Below, piece after piece: positions 1 through 7,548 of a stretch of DNA of 14,436 nucleotides; position 1 is the first letter of the stretch, and every line of letters begins with the position of its first letter. The translations under genes were made by a program, and so were the position numbers. Under the pieces are notes generated by a model. It searched no databases, was not told the DNA's origin, and saw only the letters and a program-made list of their open reading frames with translations. The DNA lies in contig CAINCZ010000048.1 of the NCBI GenBank assembly GCA_903847195.1, positions 1-14,436 on the forward strand, written 5' to 3'. The stretch comes from an uncultured Acidobacteriota bacterium. Lineage in GTDB: Bacteria > Acidobacteriota > Terriglobia > Terriglobales > CAINCZ01.

Positions 1-114
1 CCACGGCACCACCAGTTCCATCTCTTCCAGAAACTCAGCCCGCCGTGTCTTCTTCGCGTACCGCTCAAACCCGTTACCCATCGCCAGTGTCCTCTGTTGG
101 AAATCGCGCTTCAT
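1..114 (-). CDS. IS5-family transposase, N-terminal 38 residues only (cut by window edge)
   Basis: The minus-strand frame opens at ATG 114 (MKRDFQQRTLAMGNGFERY...) and stays open to the window edge. The residues KKTRRAEFLEEMELVVPW match the N-terminal signature of IS5-type DDE transposases, in which a basic K-x-TRR stretch is followed by FL-x-EM-x-x-VVPW. The family protein is usually above 300 residues, so the DDE catalytic core is not in view. A second in-frame ATG at 81 could serve as the start, but the longer form resembles family starts such as MKQQTLA better. The product would bind the IS ends and catalyse cut-and-paste transposition. Whether the gene is intact cannot be judged. Confidence 0.72.
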   Translation of the reverse strand, partial: MKRDFQQRTLAMGNGFERYAKKTRRAEFLEEMELVVPW

Positions 115-171
115 TCAGCGACACTGTAACCGAATTGACTGCGAAAAGTTCAGAGCTTAATCAGAGTCTCC
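1..171 (-). mobile_element. End of an IS5-family insertion sequence (partial, runs off the window)
   Basis: On the minus strand, base 171 begins the sequence GGAGACTCTGATTAAGC, which looks like an IS5-type terminal inverted repeat. It is followed after a short leader by a transposase start at 114. Immediately outside this end lies CTAG (172-175), which fits the 4-bp YTAR/CTAG target duplicated by IS5-group elements. The rest of the element and its other end lie outside the window, so the inverted repeat and the target duplication cannot be confirmed here. The element sits 52 bp past the stop codon of the flavoprotein gene and points away from it, so it has not disrupted that gene. It may have separated the cluster from its original terminator. 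Confidence 0.7.
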
Positions 172-223
172 CTAGTTGGGCGAGGCGTCTCAGTTCGACT
201 GCGCTTGTGGTCGTTCGCCCCGT

Positions 224-1891
224 CTAGGTTCGGTTGCGGTACTCGATAGAAGGCTTGCCGTCTCTTTTGAAGACGTTGACGAACTTGCCGTCGAGCAGCG
301 GGTTCGTGTAGGGATGATCCACGCGAATGTGCTTGCCGCGCGTCTCCTTGCGGAAGTTGCCGGCATGCATCATGAGTTCGCCAACTTCCATCAGATCGAG
401 CGCCTCCTGACAGCGCAGCAACTCATGCGAGTTCGCAGCGGCCAGAGTGCCGCGTGCGTACTCCTGCAAGCGGCCCAGGTACTCCAGCCCGATCTTGAAC
501 ATAGTCTCCGAGCGTACTTCAACCCCGGCGTAATCGCTCATCACATTCTGCACGGCGACGTTGGCTTCCTTCCAGTTCGAGCCCGCCGGCCGCGCCAGTA
601 TCTCCCCGTAAAATTTCGTTTTCTCCTGAATCAGCGGGCTGTCTTCGGCAGCCTCGAACCGAACGCTCTGTGCGCGGCAGGCAGCGCTGCGTCCGGCAAT
701 GCGCCCGAAGACCGCCGCACCTGAGATCGCCGCCTGGAAGTTGCCCACATTGTCGCCCGCGGCGTAGAGGCCGGGAACATTGGTCGCGGCGCTGGTGTTG
801 ATCTGGATGCCGCGCCCCACCAGCACCGGTTCATACTGCTGAAACTCGACCATGTGCTTGCGCAGGTCAATGCCGTGGCTCTCCATGGCTTCGACCATCG
901 CCGTGACGCCTTCCTGCACGAAGCCCCACTTCATGTATTGCAGGTCCTCTTCAGCGATGCCGGAGCAGTCCATATAAACGGCCTCGCCCGCCTTGTGCTT
1001 GTATCCGAAGACGCCGTGCCAGATATCGGCAGTCACATCGCCCAGTTCCTTGGTGGGTTGGGTCACGAACGGGCCGACGGGTTTGCCCTTGGAGTCGCGC
1101 ATCACGGCAATCCACGTGGCTTTGCCGCAGCGGGCAAAATACTTCGGGCCGGCCCATGTCACCGGCATGTCCACGTTGACCAGTTTGGCGCCTGCGCGAT
1201 ACGCCGCCGAAATTCCTCCTCCGGTGCAGGCCGGGCAGTTGGCAACGTTGAAAATCCACCCCGCAGTGCGCGGCGGAAAGAGCCGCGTCGTCACGCCAGT
1301 GGTGACGACGACGTTCTTCGTGCGAAAGATCTTGATCCGCGGCTGCGTGTCGACGATCTCCAGCCCCACGGCGCCGATCACCGCGCCATCCGCGTTCGTA
1401 ATGATCTCGACGATTGGACAGCGGTTTACGATGATGACCCCACGCTTCAGGGCCTCGCGCGTCAAAATACCTTTCTGCGGCGCGCCTGCGTACTTGAGGA
1501 AGATCTTCGGATGGCCGGGCTTGGCGTGGCCCGTGAACTCCCAGTCGCCGTGCGGTCGCATGGGTATGCCCCAGCTCTCCCACGCCTGAATGCACGCGAA
1601 CGACTCTCTCAGGAACAAGGCGGTCAGATCCTGATCCAGCCATCCCCCAGTCAGGCACTCGTTCATCTCCTTCATGATCGGCGCCATGTTCTCACCGTGC
1701 ACTTCCGGGATGTAGCACTGGAAGTGGTCATTCCCGGTCGCGCCCGAACCGCTGCGGAGCGTGTTGGCCTTCTCGGCGATGACGACCTTGGCGCCCTGGT
1801 CGGCAGCCGCGATGGCGGCCATCAAGCCGCCGATGCCGCCGCCCATGATCAACACATCGCATTCCACCGGTTTGCTGTCGATCGCGATCAT
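224..1891 (-). CDS. AprA/FrdA-like FAD-dependent oxidoreductase (555 aa)
   Basis: This is a flavoprotein of the fumarate reductase/succinate dehydrogenase/adenylylsulfate reductase alpha-subunit superfamily. Seen: an N-terminal Rossmann motif GGGIGG at residues 17-22 with the ribose-binding E40 (VVIAEK), an RSGSGATGND segment at 46-55 where family members contact FAD, a second FAD motif TNVPGLYAAGDN at 370-381, and a helical C-terminal third (about 430-520) as in AprA. A CPAC pair at 219-222 is unusual. There is no signal peptide, so it is probably cytoplasmic. The start at 1891 has GAGGA 7 nt upstream. The gene follows a two-cluster ferredoxin by 33 bp, the same pairing as AprA with AprB, so the ferredoxin is its likely electron partner. 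No sat, apr or dsr gene is in view, so I infer a redox step on an organic substrate rather than sulfate reduction. The substrate is unknown. Confidence 0.85.
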   Translation of the reverse strand: MIAIDSKPVECDVLIMGGGIGGLMAAIAAADQGAKVVIAEKANTLRSGSGATGNDHFQCYIPEVHGENMAPIMKEMNECLTGGWLDQDLTALFLRESFACIQAWESWGIPMRPHGDWEFTGHAKPGHPKIFLKYAGAPQKGILTREALKRGVIIVNRCPIVEIITNADGAVIGAVGLEIVDTQPRIKIFRTKNVVVTTGVTTRLFPPRTAGWIFNVANCPACTGGGISAAYRAGAKLVNVDMPVTWAGPKYFARCGKATWIAVMRDSKGKPVGPFVTQPTKELGDVTADIWHGVFGYKHKAGEAVYMDCSGIAEEDLQYMKWGFVQEGVTAMVEAMESHGIDLRKHMVEFQQYEPVLVGRGIQINTSAATNVPGLYAAGDNVGNFQAAISGAAVFGRIAGRSAACRAQSVRFEAAEDSPLIQEKTKFYGEILARPAGSNWKEANVAVQNVMSDYAGVEVRSETMFKIGLEYLGRLQEYARGTLAAANSHELLRCQEALDLMEVGELMMHAGNFRKETRGKHIRVDHPYTNPLLDGKFVNVFKRDGKPSIEYRNRT

Positions 1892-1924
1892 CTGGAAATC
1901 CTCGTGGTTCCCCTCAGGGATAGG

Positions 1925-2155
1925 CTAGTGGCGCGTCGGCGCCGTTGTGTAGAGCAGCATCGCCGGCAGCGGCAGGCGCAGCTGGATGGCTCCGTTCGGG
2001 CAGTCCAGCTTGCATGCGTTGCAGTGCCAGCACTCTTCCGGATACTGCACTACGGTGTCCCGGCCATCACAGCTCCAGTGGATAACGTCCAACGGACAGA
2101 TTTCAATGCAGGTGCCGCAATTGCCACAGGTCGTTTTATCGATAATCGGGGGCAT
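1925..2155 (-). CDS. AprB-like 2x[4Fe-4S] ferredoxin (76 aa)
   Basis: This small ferredoxin has two complete [4Fe-4S] motifs: C10-x2-C13-x2-C16-x3-C20-P and C42-x2-C45-x2-C48-x3-C52-P. The second motif reads ECWHCNACKLDCPNGAI, close to the CWHC/CWEC-type second motif of AprB, the iron-sulfur subunit of adenylylsulfate reductase. It is much shorter than AprB and lacks the long C-terminal tail that wraps AprA. I chose ATG 2155 (MPPIIDK) because it has GGAGG 8 nt upstream; an in-frame ATG at 2191 would add 12 residues that look non-coding. The gene sits between the amidohydrolase (48 bp) and the AprA-like flavoprotein (33 bp). It most likely shuttles electrons to or from that flavoprotein in the cytoplasm. 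Confidence 0.86.
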   Translation of the reverse strand: MPPIIDKTTCGNCGTCIEICPLDVIHWSCDGRDTVVQYPEECWHCNACKLDCPNGAIQLRLPLPAMLLYTTAPTRH

Positions 2156-2203
2156 TCGTTCGGCCTCCAATCCAGTATTTTGCCAACCCACAATACCGGC
2201 AGA

Positions 2204-3205
2204 TCAGGCCGAGGTATCCGCGTTCGTTTCCGCGCCCAGCGACAACAGCCTTGCCGCGTTGCCGTACGCGATCTTCTGCAAGTCCGCCGTGCCGACAACG
2301 CTCAGGTTATCCAGCCACCTGGCGGCTTCGGCCATTTTCTCGAATGGATAATCCACCGAAAACATGACGCGGTCCACTCCGAGCCACAGTACGGCATCGA
2401 GCAGCGACTGCTCGCAAAACAACCCGCTTGTAGTGACGTAGAAATTTTCTTTGAAGTAATCGCGCAGCAGCCGCTTGGCCGGAATGCCGCGGGGTGTCAG
2501 ATAGGCCCATTTCGAGAGCCGCTCGATCACGAACGGCAGCGTTTCGCCGAGGTGTCCGAGCACGATCTTCAAACGCGGGTACTTGTCGAACAGCCCGCTG
2601 GCCATCAACCGCAGGGCGTGCGAGGCGGTGTCCATGGTAAAAGCCCACGGTCCCCAGAACCACGGGTGGCCGTCGAGCATCGGCCGGTGGCTCGGCAACA
2701 CGTCGCGAATGTGCAGGGTGAAGGGCAGATCCAGACTCTCCACCGTCGCCCAGAAGTCCCAGTACTGGGGCAGGTCGTAGTAAACCGCTACATCGGCCGT
2801 TCCCACCTGGGAGAAACTGTTCGCCAGAGACCCCTTGAAGCCCAACTCCTTTATGCACCGCGTCAACTCGGCCGACGCCGCCTCGGGGTCCTGCAGGGGC
2901 AGCGCCGCAAAGGCCTGAAATCGCTTCGGGTTCTTCGCCACCTGCTCGGCGAAGTAATCGTTGCAGCGCCGCGCCAACTCGACCGCCTGCCGTTTGTCGA
3001 GAACGGCCTGGATCCCCGGGGCCTGCAACGAGAGCACCGTCAACTCAATTCCCGCCTCATCCATGTCCGACAGCAGCTGACCGTGAACTTCCGTCAGGTA
3101 GCGCTTGAACATCGGCCACTTGTCGGGAGGTATAAAACGTGCGGCCTCGTCCACGGTTTCGGGCGAGGCCACGTGTTCTTCGAGCGCAATCTTAGACAGA
3201 CCCAT
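2204..3205 (-). CDS. Amidohydrolase-family decarboxylase, gamma-resorcylate/2,3-dihydroxybenzoate decarboxylase type (333 aa)
   Basis: This is a member of the ACMSD/gamma-resorcylate decarboxylase branch of the amidohydrolase superfamily, a TIM barrel with one divalent metal. Seen: the N-terminal KIALEEHV with E9-x-H11 in place of the usual H-x-H, H165 (FTLHIRD), H218 in GHLGE, and D285 in SVDYPFE. These match the metal and catalytic positions known from gamma-resorcylate decarboxylase. Other family segments are present: AALPLQDPEAA at 100-110 and FYVTTSG at 255-261. The length equals the family norm. Family enzymes remove, and in reverse add, a carboxyl group ortho to a phenolic hydroxyl. 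I infer an aromatic or cyclic beta-hydroxy/keto acid substrate. The start at 3205 follows GGAGG at about 10 nt; a longer frame to 3304 overlaps the MFS gene and is rejected. It lies 28 bp after the transporter gene in the same transcription unit. Confidence 0.85.
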   Translation of the reverse strand: MGLSKIALEEHVASPETVDEAARFIPPDKWPMFKRYLTEVHGQLLSDMDEAGIELTVLSLQAPGIQAVLDKRQAVELARRCNDYFAEQVAKNPKRFQAFAALPLQDPEAASAELTRCIKELGFKGSLANSFSQVGTADVAVYYDLPQYWDFWATVESLDLPFTLHIRDVLPSHRPMLDGHPWFWGPWAFTMDTASHALRLMASGLFDKYPRLKIVLGHLGETLPFVIERLSKWAYLTPRGIPAKRLLRDYFKENFYVTTSGLFCEQSLLDAVLWLGVDRVMFSVDYPFEKMAEAARWLDNLSVVGTADLQKIAYGNAARLLSLGAETNADTSA

Positions 3206-3233
3206 TGCCGGTGAACCTCCGTTGAAGAACTGC

Positions 3234-4466
3234 TCAGCTGGCGTTAGCAGCTTTGGCCTTGCTCGGTTTGAGTGCCGGATAACGATAGGGTCCCAGCACC
3301 GCAAAGAGAATGATCGTGATCACCAGCGCAACCTCAAATACCAGGAAGCCCGCGTTGTACGATCTCCGCAGCTGGAAGCACCAGCCCAGGAAAGTCTGAC
3401 CCAGCGCGTTCGCGATCAGCAGTCCCGCGAACATGAAGCCGTGAATCGCGCCAAAGGCCTTGATCCCGAAGTAGCGTCCGATTAGGTATGCGAGCACGTC
3501 GCTTTCCGCGCCCATCGACAAGCCCAGCAGAACCGTTCCCACCAGCGGGCCGGCGCCGCCGAAGTTCAGACCCAGAATGGCTAGTCCCACCATCGGACAG
3601 AACATCATAAAGATCGCCACATAAGGCGCGAACACGTAGTCCATGATGTACCCGAAGGCGATTCGTCCCACGATGATCGCCAACCCCGAGGCCGACAGCA
3701 AAGCCGTAGCGGTGGAAATCGGGATTCCGCGATCGGTTAGCATGGGCACCAGGTGAATGAGCGCCCCGGCGATTGCCATGTTGCCGAGGAAGAATGCGGC
3801 CGTCATCGTCCAGAACTTGGTCGTTCGCGCCGCTTCGGAGAAGGTCATCCCGGGAAGCGCGGCCTGCAGCCCTCCCTTATCTTTGGCCTTGATTCCCTCA
3901 ACATCGCGGAATAGGATCGCCACCGGGATAAAGGCCAGCACAATAATGCCGATTCCCAGGCCGATGTAGCCTGCCTGCCAGCCAAACTCCCGCAGCAGAA
4001 TTCGTGAGGCCTGCGGCACGAGGATTGTTCCGAGTCCCACACCGGCGAGCGTGATCCCCAGTGCGAGGCCGCGGTCGCTATCGAAGCGCGCCGAGACCAC
4101 CTTGGAATAAGGAGTCGCTGTTTGCCCTGCGCCGACAATGCCCTGGAAGGCAAACAGCGCCAACAGGACAAACACCGAGCCGTTCATCAGCGAAAGCGAC
4201 GCCGTCGCCAGCGCATACAGCACAATCGCCGGTAACAGAACCGGGCGGATGCCATAGCGGTCCAGCATCCGGCCAAACCACGGGATCGAGAGCGCAGTGA
4301 GGATGTTGGCGAGCGCCATCGCCGACGAGATCACCCCGCGGCCGAAACCGAACTGCTGGGCGACCGGCTTGATAAACACGCTGGCAGCAAACACGTTGAT
4401 GGCGCCTTGACCGACGATCAACGCGAGGACAGAACCGACGACAGCCCACCATCTGTTCTTGAACAT
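3234..4466 (-). CDS. MFS transporter, oxalate/formate antiporter or monocarboxylate type (410 aa)
   Basis: This is an integral inner-membrane transporter with about 12 hydrophobic segments; the first spans roughly residues 7-31. Seen: the MFS motif-A stretch GRMLDRYGIR at 65-74 between helices 2 and 3, a hydrophilic central loop around 195-220, and a C-terminal-half stretch GAESDVLAYLIGRYFG. That last stretch is characteristic of the oxalate:formate antiporter/monocarboxylate porter group. These proteins move small organic anions by proton symport or anion exchange. Between an ene-reductase and a decarboxylase, the likely cargo is the pathway's carboxylic acid, or exchange of that acid for its product. 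I chose ATG 4466 because GGGAGGGGA lies 5 nt upstream; the open frame extends 35 codons further (to 4571), but that part is not hydrophobic and has no ribosome site. The gap from the upstream gene is 176 bp, long enough for a separate promoter, though none is convincing. Confidence 0.85.
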   Translation of the reverse strand: MFKNRWWAVVGSVLALIVGQGAINVFAASVFIKPVAQQFGFGRGVISSAMALANILTALSIPWFGRMLDRYGIRPVLLPAIVLYALATASLSLMNGSVFVLLALFAFQGIVGAGQTATPYSKVVSARFDSDRGLALGITLAGVGLGTILVPQASRILLREFGWQAGYIGLGIGIIVLAFIPVAILFRDVEGIKAKDKGGLQAALPGMTFSEAARTTKFWTMTAAFFLGNMAIAGALIHLVPMLTDRGIPISTATALLSASGLAIIVGRIAFGYIMDYVFAPYVAIFMMFCPMVGLAILGLNFGGAGPLVGTVLLGLSMGAESDVLAYLIGRYFGIKAFGAIHGFMFAGLLIANALGQTFLGWCFQLRRSYNAGFLVFEVALVITIILFAVLGPYRYPALKPSKAKAANAS

Positions 4467-4642
4467 GACATTCCCCTCCCGATTGATTTCTAGTTCCAGA
4501 AGCCCAATGTCACGGCAAACTGGCGTATGGCCATCGTGTAAGTCAAGTCCATCGCTCCGGGTTCCGTTCAACCACTACGATGCCTACTTCGCCGTTTCAA
4601 GGGTGCCGAACCAATTCACGAACTTCCTTGCTCTCGCTCTAA

Positions 4643-6574
4643 CTAGGCTTCCAGGCCGGCGACAAAGCCGCTGCGCGTAGCATGCATGATCTGCCCGCCG
4701 CCGCTTGCGTCTCCCACGACCACCACCTTCTCCGCCAGTCCGCTGATCTTCTCCGCCAACCCGTTTTCCTTCTTGTAGCCGAAGGCCAGCACCACGGTGT
4801 CGCACGGATACATCGTCGTCGTTCCGTGGCGCTCCAGCAGCACGCCGCTTTCGCAGAATTCGACCACCTTGCACCCGGTCAACTGCGTTACCCCGTTCTG
4901 ATTGAGCACGCCCAGGAAGGCCAGCCTGATGCTGTCTTCCGGTTCGTCGGCGCACAAAGCCGGCAGCATGTCCGCCACCGTGATCTGCTTCAACTGCAGC
5001 GACAGATGCGCGGCCGTCTCCACGCCCACACTGCCTCCACCGGCGATGAAGACGCTGTTGCCCGTTGGCACCTTGCCCAGCAGTACGTCTTCGGCGGTAA
5101 ACACGTTCGGACGATTCACGCCGGGAATGTTCGGGATGATCGGCGTCGCGCCGGTCGCCACGATCACCACGTCCGGCTTCTTCGCTCTTACGAACTCCGG
5201 CGTCAACTCGGTTTCCAGATGAATCTTGACGTTGGGCAGCTTCTTCAACTCATGGATCTCCCAGGCCGTCAAAGTAGCCAGTTCTCCTTTGAATGGCGGG
5301 AAAGCCGCCGACTTGAACTGCCCGCCTAGGAAGTCGCGCTTCTCATAAAGATGAACATCGTGTCCCCGAAGCCCCGCCGCCCGCGCCGCTTCCATGCCCG
5401 CCGGACCGCCGCCCGCGATGAACACCTTCTTGGGCGACGAGACCTTGTCCAGACAGGTTTCATACTCATGTCCCAAAGTCGGGTTCACGGCACAGCAGAT
5501 GGGAGCGTCATCCCGCCCCGCCATGCCCGTGCAGCCTTCCATGCAGCCGATGCAATAGCGAATACTGGCAAAATCCTCTGCCTTCGCCTTGTTCGGCAGG
5601 TCGGGATCCGCCAGCGAACCGCGGCCCATCGCCACGAAGTCCGCCTTGCCCATCTCCAGCAACATGTCGGCCATCTGGGGATCGTTGATCCGGTTGACCG
5701 TGATCACCGGAATCTGCACGATCTTCTTCACCTCTTCGGCAAAGCCCACCGTCCACGCGTGCGGCACGACCATGGGCGACACGATGCCGTAGTTGCCGTA
5801 CACTCCGCTGGATACGTGCAGCGCATCGACGCCCCAGGTCTCCAGCGAGCGGACGATCACTCGCGTCTCGGCTATCTCGCGCCCGCCGGGCCTGACTTCA
5901 TCGGCGGAGATCCGGAACAGGACCGGGAAGTCCGGCCCCACCTTGCTCCGCACATCCTCGATGACCTCGCGCGGAAAGCGCAGCCGGTTCTGCAGACAGC
6001 CGCCATACTCGTCCGTGCGCTTGTTCGTGTAGGTGGACATGAACTCCGCGATCAGGTAGCCGTGCGCGCCGTGAATCTCGACTCCGTCAAACCCAGCCTT
6101 CTTCACCCGCAGCGCGGTATCGCCGAACATCGTAATAATCTCTTTGATCTCTGCCAGGGTGAGTTCGCGCGGCAGCTCGCGGCACCACGGGCAGGGAATC
6201 GCCGACGGCGCTACCGGCTGCACTCCGGCCTTGACTGAATTGGTCTGGCGCCCAGCGTGGTAAATCTGTGCCACGATCTTGGTCGCGTACTTGTGCACGC
6301 GTTCCGGCAGCGCCCGATGGCTCTCCACATGCTGGTCGTCATAAAGGCCGCCGATGTAGCGGTATCCCTTGGCTGTCGGCGCCACTGCATAATCTTCGGT
6401 GATGATCAGGCCCCAGCCGCCCTTCGCCTTAGCTTCGTGGTAGGCAATATACCGTTCGGTGGCAAAGCCATCGGTGGTGCTGTAGTTGGACACCATGGCG
6501 GGGACTACGAGACGGTTCGGTACCACCATCTTACCGATTGCGTAAGGCGTAAATAGTTTTTTGTACACTGCCAT
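4643..6574 (-). CDS. NADH:flavin oxidoreductase / 2,4-dienoyl-CoA reductase family ene-reductase (643 aa)
   Basis: This three-domain enzyme has the architecture of E. coli FadH, trimethylamine dehydrogenase and the bile-acid reductases BaiCD/BaiH. Seen: an FMN-binding TIM barrel (about 1-335) with LFTPYAIGKMVVPNR at its start and the family segment EIHGAHGYL at 166-174 (H168, H171, Y173); the cluster motif C341-x2-C344-x3-C348-x11-C360 followed by VNP for one [4Fe-4S]; a first Rossmann motif GGGPAG at 388-393 for FAD; a second, GGGSVG, at 512-517 for NAD(P)H; and a C-terminal VVVGDAS. The length is near normal for the family. It would reduce an activated C=C bond, passing electrons NAD(P)H-FAD-FeS-FMN. 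ATG 6574 follows AAGGAGA with almost no spacing, and a strong hairpin (6589-6610) sits just upstream. The exact substrate is unknown; a CoA thioester or cyclic enone is plausible. Confidence 0.88.
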   Translation of the reverse strand: MAVYKKLFTPYAIGKMVVPNRLVVPAMVSNYSTTDGFATERYIAYHEAKAKGGWGLIITEDYAVAPTAKGYRYIGGLYDDQHVESHRALPERVHKYATKIVAQIYHAGRQTNSVKAGVQPVAPSAIPCPWCRELPRELTLAEIKEIITMFGDTALRVKKAGFDGVEIHGAHGYLIAEFMSTYTNKRTDEYGGCLQNRLRFPREVIEDVRSKVGPDFPVLFRISADEVRPGGREIAETRVIVRSLETWGVDALHVSSGVYGNYGIVSPMVVPHAWTVGFAEEVKKIVQIPVITVNRINDPQMADMLLEMGKADFVAMGRGSLADPDLPNKAKAEDFASIRYCIGCMEGCTGMAGRDDAPICCAVNPTLGHEYETCLDKVSSPKKVFIAGGGPAGMEAARAAGLRGHDVHLYEKRDFLGGQFKSAAFPPFKGELATLTAWEIHELKKLPNVKIHLETELTPEFVRAKKPDVVIVATGATPIIPNIPGVNRPNVFTAEDVLLGKVPTGNSVFIAGGGSVGVETAAHLSLQLKQITVADMLPALCADEPEDSIRLAFLGVLNQNGVTQLTGCKVVEFCESGVLLERHGTTTMYPCDTVVLAFGYKKENGLAEKISGLAEKVVVVGDASGGGQIMHATRSGFVAGLEA

Positions 6575-6588
6575 TCTCCTTATTTGCC

Positions 6589-6610
6589 GGGCAGCGGACG
6601 GCCGCTACCC
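6589..6610 (-). promoter_or_regulatory. Strong leader hairpin upstream of the ene-reductase start
   Basis: Read on the minus strand, this is GGGTAGCGG, a CCGT loop, then CCGCTGCCC: a 9-bp stem with one T-G wobble and a 4-nt loop. It ends 14 nt before the ATG at 6574, directly against the Shine-Dalgarno AAGGAGA. No T-run follows, so it is not a standard intrinsic terminator. It could stabilise or process the mRNA between the cupin and ene-reductase genes, or limit ribosome access. The structure is seen; the function is inferred. Confidence 0.5.
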
Positions 6611-6765
6611 AAACCGAACTCGCTCCCGATCTCGCAACTTCGGGCTATCCTGCCGCTCGCCGCCTTAGTTGGCGACACTCCGGAAACCAGCAACGAGCAC
6701 AAACTCCCTGCGTTACTATCTTTCCTTCCACTTCGCCGGCGACGTTACGGCTTCCTGGCGATGTT

Positions 6766-7308
6766 CTACTGCCGCTTCGCGCCCACCATCACCACTGCGA
6801 AAGTGGCCGGCTTCGATCCCTTGTTGCGCCACGCATGTCGCGCCCCGTTGAGCACATATAGGTCGTGAGCGCGCAGATGCACGGTCCGCTGATCATCCAA
6901 CTCCAGCCAGATCTCTCCGTCCAGCACCACCCCGTAGTCATAGGTGTCGGTGGTGTGCATGCCGGGACAATCCGGCTCAAAGCGGTCGACAATGCCGGGC
7001 GACTGTTGCTGATGTTCCTGGATCGCCGTGGCCCCATCGAAGGCCGGATCTGCCATAACTGAGTCCGGCGGAATGGTGAGCAGCAGAAACCGCGTCCCCC
7101 CGGGATCGGGATGGAGCGACTTCACGGTCGGCGTAGGGTCGGTTCCTGCATGGGGAACGGTTGTCCCCGCTTCGGTTGACCAAATCACGAACTGCGCGAA
7201 CCCGGGCGTGTGCTGAAAGCACTTGCCCCGCACCGGAGCGCCGTCCGTAGCAACAACGGACTTGCCCGTGGAATCGTGGCTCACCACCACGCGGCGTGCG
7301 GTCATCAT
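6766..7308 (-). CDS. Cupin-domain protein (180 aa)
   Basis: This is a small protein with one recognisable C-terminal cupin domain. Seen: a first cupin motif GMHTTDTYDYGVVLDGE (about residues 117-133), in which H-x-x-D-T-x-D-Y replaces the classic H-x-H metal site, and a second motif ending NGARHAWRNKG (about 155-165) with the conserved late histidine. This variant occurs in a widespread cupin_2 subfamily whose activity is mostly unknown. The N-terminal half is less diagnostic. The start is ATG 7308 or the adjacent ATG 7305, both preceded by AAGGGGGG; the longer frame to 7359 is unlikely. It is divergent from the LysR gene and 191 bp upstream of the ene-reductase on the same strand, so it may be the first gene of the left operon. 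It could be a ring-modifying enzyme, an isomerase, or a small-molecule sensor; I cannot say which. Confidence 0.75.
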   Translation of the reverse strand: MMTARRVVVSHDSTGKSVVATDGAPVRGKCFQHTPGFAQFVIWSTEAGTTVPHAGTDPTPTVKSLHPDPGGTRFLLLTIPPDSVMADPAFDGATAIQEHQQQSPGIVDRFEPDCPGMHTTDTYDYGVVLDGEIWLELDDQRTVHLRAHDLYVLNGARHAWRNKGSKPATFAVVMVGAKRQ

Positions 7309-7548
7309 TCCCCCCTTGCTTGGTGCTGGCACAGCAGAACTGGGAACCAAAACTGTCACGCGATGCTACTTCCGCTTTGCGTCCTTGGGAAGTGCTTTAT
7401 GACTTGGAAATCAGACTTGCGAAGTATGACCTGCCGGGCAGCACCCGTGGCCTGGGTCGGTAGCCTTCCCGGCGCCCCGCTCCAGGCGCTGGATGCCACC
7501 GCCACGGCCGCGGCCTCCTGCCCCGGTTATGGTAGGATTCTGGGCACC
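7309..7548. promoter_or_regulatory. Divergent intergenic region between cupin and LysR genes
   Basis: This 240-bp gap between two divergently transcribed starts is the usual place for LysR-type operators and for promoters facing both ways. It contains an inverted repeat ACTTCC-N14-GGAAGT (7368-7393) and a direct repeat GACTTG at 7401-7406 and 7414-7419. No clear -35/-10 pair stands out on either strand. The open frame that extends the LysR gene upstream through this region is a chance extension. Confidence 0.45.

Noticed and set aside
224..2155. Dissimilatory adenylylsulfate reductase (aprAB) proper
   Set aside because: The ferredoxin is only 76 residues and lacks the AprB tail, and no sulfate-reduction genes are nearby. 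Only an AprAB-like label is justified.
854..3214. 786-codon open frame on the plus strand across the flavoprotein, ferredoxin and amidohydrolase genes
   Set aside because: It is antisense to three well-recognised proteins with good ribosome sites. Its translation is rich in H, R, V and Q with no recognisable domain, as expected for a shadow frame in GC-rich DNA.
5351..6238. 295-codon plus-strand frame (and 4682-5329) inside the ene-reductase gene
   Set aside because: Both are antisense to a full-length enzyme with intact cofactor motifs. They show low-complexity composition and no domain.
6733..6742. Palindrome TCGCCGGCGA between the cupin and ene-reductase genes as an operator
   Set aside because: A 10-bp GC-only palindrome is expected by chance in GC-rich DNA, and nothing else supports it.
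7210..7548. N-terminal extension of the LysR gene (113 codons)
   Set aside because: It has no similarity to LysR proteins, which begin at the ELRHLRYF helix. It lies in the divergent promoter gap, and the GTG at 7549 gives the normal family length.
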